A stretch of 64,000 bases of DNA, from the NCBI RefSeq assembly GCF_008033135.1, contig NZ_CP041335.1:3477925-3541924 (forward strand), in the 5' to 3' direction. The stretch is from Chitinolyticbacter meiyuanensis (GTDB lineage: Bacteria; Pseudomonadota; Gammaproteobacteria; Burkholderiales; Chitinibacteraceae). Below the pieces are notes generated by a model, which ran no database searches, was not told the DNA's origin, and worked only from the letters and a program-made list of their open reading frames with translations. This document shows positions 59,432 through 64,000 of this stretch, piece by piece. How positions within the stretch are numbered: the first letter of the stretch is position 1; every line of letters starts with the position of its first letter. The position numbers were made by a program, and so were the translations under genes.

Positions 59432-59450
59432 CTCGTGCCCCCGCCACGCC
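59432..59450 (-). other. candidate cos site (P2/186 cohesive-end match)
   Basis: On the minus strand the sequence is GGCGTGGCGGGGGCACGAG. The first 12 bases match the start of the phage 186 19-nt cohesive end as I remember it (GGCGTGGCGGGG), and P2 differs there at one base. Orientation also fits: reading leftward from it one passes the cargo cassette to the 3' end of Q, as in P2. Based on recall of the known cos sequences, not on a search. Confidence 0.6.
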
Positions 59451-59778
59451 TGCGCGCTTAAGAGGTCTGTTTTTATGCAGCTGCAGAAATGCCCAGGAAG
59501 CCAGCCAGAATGCGTGCTGCTGCGCTGCTGACAGCGGCGACAAAAACTTGCGGATTTATGCGGTCAAGCGCATGCGGTTTAATCGGGCGGCTGCAGCGGC
59601 CGTCACAGGCACACCGGTGGCAGACGGATAACACGGGCGAGACGACGGGAAGCTTGGCCTGCCGAGCCACTTGGAATCGCGAAGTGGTATTGAAATCACC
59701 ACTGGACCAGAAGGGCGAAGCGGACCGAGTTTTTGCAATTTGCAAAAACCCAAGCTCTAGGAAAGGAGCGCTGAAAGC

Positions 59779-59805
59779 AAAAACGCGGCTGGAAGCCGCG
59801 TTTTT
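59779..59805 (-). terminator. phage-supplied terminator for tRNA-Leu
   Basis: Stem AACGCGGCT / AGCCGCGTT with GGA loop and flanking A- and T-runs, directly left of attR, so it lies 5 bp after the 3' end of the tRNA-Leu transcript. Confidence 0.85.
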
Positions 59806-59809
59806 ATTA

Positions 59810-59865
59810 CTGGTGCCCGGGGTCGGACTCGAACCGACACGCCTTGCGGCGGGGGATTTTGAATC
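59810..59865. repeat. attR, 56-bp direct repeat shared with attL
   Basis: Identical to 17841-17896; lies inside the intact tRNA-Leu gene at the right end of the prophage. Sequence diverges at 59866. Confidence 0.95.
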
Positions 59866-59895
59866 CCCTGCGTCTACCGATTTCGCCACCCGGGC
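59811..59895 (-). tRNA. tRNA-Leu (anticodon CAA)
   Basis: 85-nt class II tRNA with encoded CCA: acceptor GCCCGGG / CCCGGGC, anticodon stem GGGGA / TCCCC and loop TTCAAAA (anticodon CAA), a long variable arm and T-loop GGTTCGAGTCC. Reads UUG. It is the prophage attachment site. Confidence 0.95.
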
Positions 59896-59945
59896 AGGGA
59901 AGAGCGCGATCATAAACGCGTGGCTCGGTGCTGGCAAGCGCGCGC

Positions 59946-60821
59946 TCAGTCGCCGTCGTCCTGCTGCTTGAGGGTAAGTGCACGCTGATATAGCGCATTG
60001 CGCGGCGCACCGGTGATGGCCTGGGCCAGCGCAACAGCCTGCTTCACCGGCAGCTCGGCCACCAACGGCGCCAGCACCACATCGTGTGCGCCTTCGTCGC
60101 CAACGGCATCCTGCTCGGGGGCCGCGTCGATCAGCAGCACGAATTCACCGCGCTGCTGGTTGTTGTCCGCTTCGACAAATCCTGCCAGCTCGCCCAGTGG
60201 AGCGCGGCGTATCGTTTCGAAGGTCTTGGTCAGTTCGCGCGCCATCACCGCCGTGCGCTCGGCGCCGAAGGCCGCCACCAGGTCTGCCAGCGTATCGAGG
60301 ATGCGGTGCGGTGCTTCATAGAACACCGTCACATGCGGCTGCTGTGCCAGCGGTGCCAGCGCATCCTGGCGCTGCTTGGCTTTGGGCGGCAGAAAGCCGT
60401 AGAACAGCGTGTGGGGACAGGTGAAACCGGCGGCGGAAAGTGCCGTGGTCAGCGCACTGGCGCCGGGCACCGGCACCACCGGGTAACCGGCGGCGTGCAC
60501 GGCCGCCACCAGTACGGCGCCTGGATCGGAAATGGCTGGGGTGCCGGCATCCGATACCTGCGCCACCGCTTCGCCAGCAGCTAGGCGGGCCACGATGCGC
60601 TCCGCCATGGCGCGTTCATTGTGCTCACGCACGCTGATCATCGGCGTGCCGATGCCGAAGTGCTTCAGCAACTGGCCGGTTACCCGCGTATCCTCGGCGG
60701 CGATCACGTCAACCTGGGCCAGAACTTCGCGTGCGCGCGACGAAAAATCCCGCAGGTTACCGATGGGCGTGGCCACCACATATAATGCAGGCCTTGTAAT
60801 GATAAAGGGCTCGCTATGCAC
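59946..60821 (-). CDS. rsmI: 16S rRNA 2'-O-ribose C1402 methyltransferase
   Basis: A tetrapyrrole-methylase-fold SAM enzyme that 2'-O-methylates C1402 of 16S rRNA. Motifs: LYVVATPIGNLRDFSSRA at the start, AAEDTRVT, QVSDAGTPAISDPG, GFLPPKAKQR and the FYEAPHR strand; 291 residues. The start is GTG 60821, with AAGGAG 9 bp upstream, and overlaps the divergent lpoA start by 6 bp. Typical beta/gammaproteobacterial arrangement beside lpoA. Confidence 0.95.
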   Translation of the reverse strand: MHSEPFIITRPALYVVATPIGNLRDFSSRAREVLAQVDVIAAEDTRVTGQLLKHFGIGTPMISVREHNERAMAERIVARLAAGEAVAQVSDAGTPAISDPGAVLVAAVHAAGYPVVPVPGASALTTALSAAGFTCPHTLFYGFLPPKAKQRQDALAPLAQQPHVTVFYEAPHRILDTLADLVAAFGAERTAVMARELTKTFETIRRAPLGELAGFVEADNNQQRGEFVLLIDAAPEQDAVGDEGAHDVVLAPLVAELPVKQAVALAQAITGAPRNALYQRALTLKQQDDGD

Positions 60822-62075
60822 GCTCTCGGTCTCCTTGCCCGGCCATGGCGCCGGCTGATCGCGCCCGTACTATACGGTGCCGTCCTGGTGGCGGCCAGCG
60901 GCTGCGCCAGCCCGCAACCGGCCCAGCGCGAAACCCCGCTGGTGCTGCAGCCCTCCCCGGTGCCGATGCCTACCCCGGTAGTCGAATTGCAGCCGCTCCA
61001 GCCGGAGCCGGCTATCAGCAGCAGCGCTCCCGCTCCGGCGACAGCCGCGCCCGCCGAGCAGCCGATCACGCGTGGTCCGGACTATATCGCGCTGCTGCTG
61101 CCGACCAAGGCCAAGCAATGGCGCGTGGCGGCCGAGACCATCCAATCCGGCGTGCTGGCAGCCGAGCGCACGCTGGCCGATGCCCGCACGCCGCGTGTGC
61201 GGCTGATCGCCACCGAGGACAACGAGCAGGACATCCTCGCCGCATTCGATCGCGCCAGCCAGGACGGGGCGGTCGCGGTGATCGGCCCGTTGTCGAAAAC
61301 GGCGATCGGCTTGATTGGTGACGGTGCCGACATCCAGATGCCGGTGGTGGCGCTCAATGCCTTTGCCGAGGAGACGCTGCGCCGCCGCAATCTCTACAGC
61401 TTCAGCCTCGCCATCGAAGGCGAGGCCCAGCAGGCCGCGCGGCTGGTGGCCGACCGCGGCGTGCAACGCCCGGCGGTGATCGTCGCCGATGGCAGCCTCA
61501 CCCAGCGCATGGCGCAGGGTTTCAGCAGTGCCTGGAGGGCCGAGCGCAATGCACTGCCTGCCGTATTGCCGATCTCCGCCGCCAGCAATTTCAACGACCT
61601 GCGCGCCCGCATCGATGCCACTGGCGCCGATGGCGTGTTCCTCGCCACCGACAGCCGCACCGCGCGCAGGCTGCGCCCCTTCATCGGCAACGATCTGCCG
61701 GTGTTCGCCACCAGCCAGATTGATCCGGGCAACCTCGGCGCTACCGCTCTTGTCGACCTCGCCGGCATCAGCTTCTACGACATCCCGTGGCTCGCTACGC
61801 CGGATGATCCCACCTACGACTTCTACGCTCGCAAACGCACCCGCACCAATGATCTGGAACGACTGTTTGCCCAAGGCGTCGATGCCTACCGGCTGGTGCA
61901 GGCGCTGCGCAGCAGCGAACCCGGCAATGTCCGCATTCCGGATGGCCTGACTGGCAAGCTGACCATCGACGGCAACGGCGTGGTGCAGCGCGGACTCTCG
62001 GTGCGCACGCTCAAGGCCAACCCGGCCGAGCTGCCGCCGGAGCCGGTGGTCGAACCGCTGCCTGTGGTGCAATGA
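60816..62075 (+). CDS. lpoA: penicillin-binding protein activator LpoA-like lipoprotein
   Basis: 419 residues. Lipoprotein signal with lipobox ASGC (Cys29), a Pro-rich tether (to about 85) and a periplasmic type-1 binding-protein fold (LppC family) with RGPDYIALLLPTKAKQWRVAAETIQSGVLAAER and AVIGPLSK. It is an outer-membrane activator of PBP1A in gammaproteobacteria; only the C-terminal LppC module is present here, without the N-terminal TPR domain of E. coli LpoA. First gene of lpoA-yraN-diaA-dolP. Confidence 0.88.
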   Translation: MHALGLLARPWRRLIAPVLYGAVLVAASGCASPQPAQRETPLVLQPSPVPMPTPVVELQPLQPEPAISSSAPAPATAAPAEQPITRGPDYIALLLPTKAKQWRVAAETIQSGVLAAERTLADARTPRVRLIATEDNEQDILAAFDRASQDGAVAVIGPLSKTAIGLIGDGADIQMPVVALNAFAEETLRRRNLYSFSLAIEGEAQQAARLVADRGVQRPAVIVADGSLTQRMAQGFSSAWRAERNALPAVLPISAASNFNDLRARIDATGADGVFLATDSRTARRLRPFIGNDLPVFATSQIDPGNLGATALVDLAGISFYDIPWLATPDDPTYDFYARKRTRTNDLERLFAQGVDAYRLVQALRSSEPGNVRIPDGLTGKLTIDGNGVVQRGLSVRTLKANPAELPPEPVVEPLPVVQ

Positions 62076-62410
62076 GCGATCGCGGCGCGGCGGCCGAGGC
62101 CCGCGCGGCCGCCTACCTGCAGCGTCAGGGTCTGCGCATCGTCGAGCGCAACTGGCGTTGTCGCCGCGGCGAGATCGACCTGATTGCCCGCGACGGCAAC
62201 ACCCTGGTGTTCGTCGAGGTGCGCGCCCGCGCCAGCCGCAGCTTCGGTGGTGCGGCCGCCAGCATCACCGCCACCAAGCGGGCCCGCATCATCGCTGCCG
62301 CCGAACATTATCTGCTCGGCGTGCGCCCCACCCCGCCCTGTCGCTTCGACGCTGTCTGCATCGACGGCGACGCGCTCGATTGGTTGAAGAACTGTTTTGA
62401 CGCGGGCTGA
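62072..62410 (+). CDS. yraN: YraN/UPF0102 family nuclease-like protein
   Basis: 112 residues with the restriction-endonuclease-like fold of UPF0102: AAAYLQRQGLRIVERNWRCRRGEIDLIARDG and VFVEVRARAS carry the Asp, Glu and Lys-type motif. Role in nucleic-acid processing is presumed. ATG overlaps the lpoA stop. Confidence 0.9.
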   Translation: MSDRGAAAEARAAAYLQRQGLRIVERNWRCRRGEIDLIARDGNTLVFVEVRARASRSFGGAAASITATKRARIIAAAEHYLLGVRPTPPCRFDAVCIDGDALDWLKNCFDAG

Positions 62411-62428
62411 ATCCCGCCAAGGAAGACG

Positions 62429-63019
62429 ATGGATTTGAACGAACGTGTGCAGCAGCATTTCCTCGACAGCATCGCCGCGCAGCAAGCCACGGCCGCGTTG
62501 ATGAGCCCGGCCATTGCCGATGCCGCCGAGAAGCTGATGCAGACCTTGATCGCCGACGGCAAGATCCTGGCTTGCGGCAACGGTGGCTCGGCTGCCGATT
62601 CGCAGCACTTCGCGGCGCAGATGGTGGGCAGGTTCGAGCGCGAACGGCCGGGCCTCGCGGCGCTGGCGCTGACCACCGACAGCTCCGTGCTCACCGCGCT
62701 TGGCAGCCACGACGATTTCGACCTGGTGTTTTCCAAGCAGATCTATGCGCTGGGCCGCGCCGGCGATGTGCTGCTGGCGATCTCGCCCTCGGGCAATGCC
62801 GCCAATGTGATCTCCGCCGTGCATGCGGCGCACGACCGGCACATGAGCATCATCGCCCTCACCGGCCGCGACGGCGGCCAGATCGGGGAACTGCTCGGCG
62901 GCGATGACGTTCATATCTGCGTGCCGGCCACCCGTACGGCCCACATCCACGAAGCACACATCACCGTGCTGCACGCGCTCTCCGACGCCGTGGATTACCT
63001 GCTCCTGGGAGGAGAATAA
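62429..63019 (+). CDS. diaA: SIS-domain protein, DiaA-like / phosphoheptose isomerase family
   Basis: 196 residues of the GmhA/DiaA SIS family, with the phosphosugar-binding loop CGNGGSAADSQHFAAQM and the ISPSGNAANV strand. In this gene order (lpoA-yraN-X-dolP) the protein is usually DiaA, a DnaA-binding initiation factor; phosphoheptose isomerase activity cannot be excluded from the sequence. Confidence 0.85.
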   Translation: MDLNERVQQHFLDSIAAQQATAALMSPAIADAAEKLMQTLIADGKILACGNGGSAADSQHFAAQMVGRFERERPGLAALALTTDSSVLTALGSHDDFDLVFSKQIYALGRAGDVLLAISPSGNAANVISAVHAAHDRHMSIIALTGRDGGQIGELLGGDDVHICVPATRTAHIHEAHITVLHALSDAVDYLLLGGE

Positions 63020-63020
63020 G

Positions 63021-63596
63021 TTGTTGAAGAAGCCCCTGCTCATCACCACCCTCGTGACCGCCCTGGGCCTGACCGCCTGCGTGCCGGCGGTATTCGTGGC
63101 CGGCGCCGCCGTTGGCGCACTGGTCGGCTCCGATCCGCGCCCGACGCAGACCCAGACCAGCGACATGAAAATCGCCGCCGAGATCAGCGCCCGCATCATC
63201 GATGCCTACAAGGAGCGCGCCCACGTCAACGTGAACGTGTTCAATGGCCGCGTACTGCTCACCGGTGAAGTGCCGGACGATGCCGCCCGGCAGAACGCGG
63301 CACAGCTCGCCTCCAGCTATCCGGGCGCCAAGGTAGTGCACAACGAGACGGTGGTCGCCCCCCCCTCCCCCGCCACGGACCGGTTGAACGACACCCAGAT
63401 CACTGCGCGGGTGAAGACCGCCATCCTGACCGATGCCGGCGATGCCCAAGCCATCCACTTCGTGGTGACCACCGAACGCAAGGTGGTCTATCTGATGGGC
63501 CAATCGAGCTCGTCGCTGGCCGATGTCGCCGCTCGGGCCGCCAGCTACATCAGCGGCGTGGAACGCGTGGTGAAGTACATCGACATCAAACCATAA
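63021..63596 (+). CDS. dolP: BON-domain lipoprotein DolP-like
   Basis: 191 residues from TTG 63021 (AGGAG 6 bp upstream). Lipoprotein signal LGLTAC, a Gly/Ala-rich stretch and two BON domains (about 55-110, 120-185) with VNVNVFNGRVLLTGEV and ERKVVYLMGQSSS. DolP is an outer-membrane lipoprotein supporting envelope integrity. Last gene of the operon. Confidence 0.88.
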   Translation: MLKKPLLITTLVTALGLTACVPAVFVAGAAVGALVGSDPRPTQTQTSDMKIAAEISARIIDAYKERAHVNVNVFNGRVLLTGEVPDDAARQNAAQLASSYPGAKVVHNETVVAPPSPATDRLNDTQITARVKTAILTDAGDAQAIHFVVTTERKVVYLMGQSSSSLADVAARAASYISGVERVVKYIDIKP

Positions 63597-63614
63597 CAAA
63601 ACGAGCCAGGTCGG

Positions 63615-64000
63615 CTACAACAACGGCTTGAGATCGCGCGCGATCATCTGCATCAGCATCGGTTGTGCCTCGGCCGTCGGGTGCAGTTGGTCCGGCTGGA
63701 ACAGGGTGGGCTTGGTGATCACCGGCGCCAGCAGGAACGGCGTGAGGCCGATCTTGTATTCGCCGGCGATTGCCGGATACATGGCGGCGAAGGCGGCGGT
63801 ATAGTCGGGACCATAGTTCGGTGGCATCTGCATGCCAACGAGGTGGACCTTGGCGCCGGCCTTTTGCGCGGTCTTCACCATGTTGGCAAGGTTGGACTTG
63901 GCGTCCTTCACCGGCAACCCGCGCAAGCCATCGTTGGCACCAAGCTCGAGGATGACGAGGCGCGGCCGATGCAACTTGAGCGCCTGCGGGAACCGGGTGA
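63615..64000 (-). CDS. tesA: SGNH-family arylesterase / lysophospholipase L1 (TesA-like), partial
   Basis: The C-terminal 128 residues are visible; the start lies beyond the window. Family blocks: LVILELGANDGLRG (SGNH block III), a middle helix, then the catalytic Asp-His in DQLHPTAEAQP. Periplasmic or outer-membrane esterase in the TesA family. Convergent with dolP, 18 bp apart. Confidence 0.85.
   Translation of the reverse strand, partial: TRFPQALKLHRPRLVILELGANDGLRGLPVKDAKSNLANMVKTAQKAGAKVHLVGMQMPPNYGPDYTAAFAAMYPAIAGEYKIGLTPFLLAPVITKPTLFQPDQLHPTAEAQPMLMQMIARDLKPLL

Larger units (their letters stand above)
17841..59865. mobile_element. P2-like prophage inserted in tRNA-Leu(CAA)
   Basis: About 42 kb bounded by a perfect 56-bp direct repeat (17841-17896 and 59810-59865) that equals the 3' part of tRNA-Leu. 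It contains a full-length tyrosine integrase near attL, a gpA-type replication endonuclease, an Ogr regulator, two HTH repressor-like genes and a complete set of P2 head, tail, packaging and lysis genes in P2 order. No structural gene is visibly broken, so it may be inducible. Gene order differs from P2: the attachment site lies between cos and int rather than between ogr and int. Confidence 0.95.

Noticed and set aside
59473..59971. Open frames on both strands across attR and tRNA-Leu
   Set aside because: They read through the tRNA gene, the phage terminator and the att repeat.
1..64000. CRISPR arrays or insertion sequences
   Set aside because: No regularly spaced repeats and no transposase with terminal inverted repeats were seen; the only repeats are the att pair and the internal Ltp duplication.

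Overview
This is a GC-rich chromosomal window from a Gram-negative bacterium, most likely a betaproteobacterium. The right-flank order rsmI / lpoA-yraN-diaA-dolP is the usual beta/gammaproteobacterial housekeeping cluster. A GH18 protein and a multi-CBM GH64 beta-1,3-glucanase suggest a chitin- and fungal-glucan-degrading lifestyle, for example Chitinibacteraceae. The family assignment is inference; nothing in the window proves a genus.

Left chromosomal arm (1-17.8 kb). It holds ordinary genes: an RhlE-type RNA helicase, PrmB, the secreted GH64 enzyme, a GNAT-NUDIX fusion, a bcp-slyD operon, the ribosomal oxygenase RoxA, a divergent EamA/LysR pair, a DUF1398-macrodomain pair, and a TetR-YciI-Tag operon behind a large dyad operator. 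Two enzymes have lost their catalytic residues: the GH18 protein (Glu replaced by Arg) and the peroxiredoxin (no peroxidatic Cys). The arm ends in a decayed P4-type integrase next to an old tRNA-Leu terminator.

Prophage (17,841-59,865, about 42 kb). A P2-like prophage is inserted in the 3' end of tRNA-Leu(CAA). A perfect 56-bp direct repeat marks both ends, and the intact tRNA is at the right end. From left to right it carries: a glycine-zipper protein and a kinase-like protein; a tightly overlapped early operon on the minus strand (Ogr, a miniature HUH protein, the gpA rolling-circle endonuclease, eight or nine tiny ORFs, an excisionase-like protein, integrase); a repressor/accessory region (27-36.9 kb); the complete P2 late cluster (D-U-T-E'/E-FII-FI, fibre, I-J-W-V, S-R-Rz/Rz1-lysin-holins-X-L-M-N-O, and P-Q in the opposite direction); and, beyond the portal gene, a PAAR / ADP-ribosyltransferase-like toxin / putative immunity cassette followed by a candidate cos site and attR. 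TGT-N13-ACA dyads stand at exactly the positions of the P2 late promoters, and the T6G frameshift site of E/E' is conserved.

The most interesting material is prophage cargo. A secreted AT-richer module (HExxH zincin-like protein, Rap1a/Tai-like protein, duplicated-repeat Ltp protein) lies beside an HslV/proteasome-like Ntn-hydrolase. An EACC-like protein and a coiled-coil membrane protein lie nearby, and the coiled-coil protein shares a short Gly/Val-rich peptide with the C-terminus of a prophage repressor. There is also a complete GGDEF diguanylate cyclase, a stand-alone degenerate paralogue of the replication nuclease core, and the PAAR-toxin-immunity cassette. Together they look like lysogenic-conversion, superinfection-exclusion and competition functions.

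Right chromosomal arm (59.8-64 kb). It holds tRNA-Leu, rsmI, and the lpoA-yraN-diaA-dolP operon, with a TesA-type SGNH hydrolase running off the window edge.
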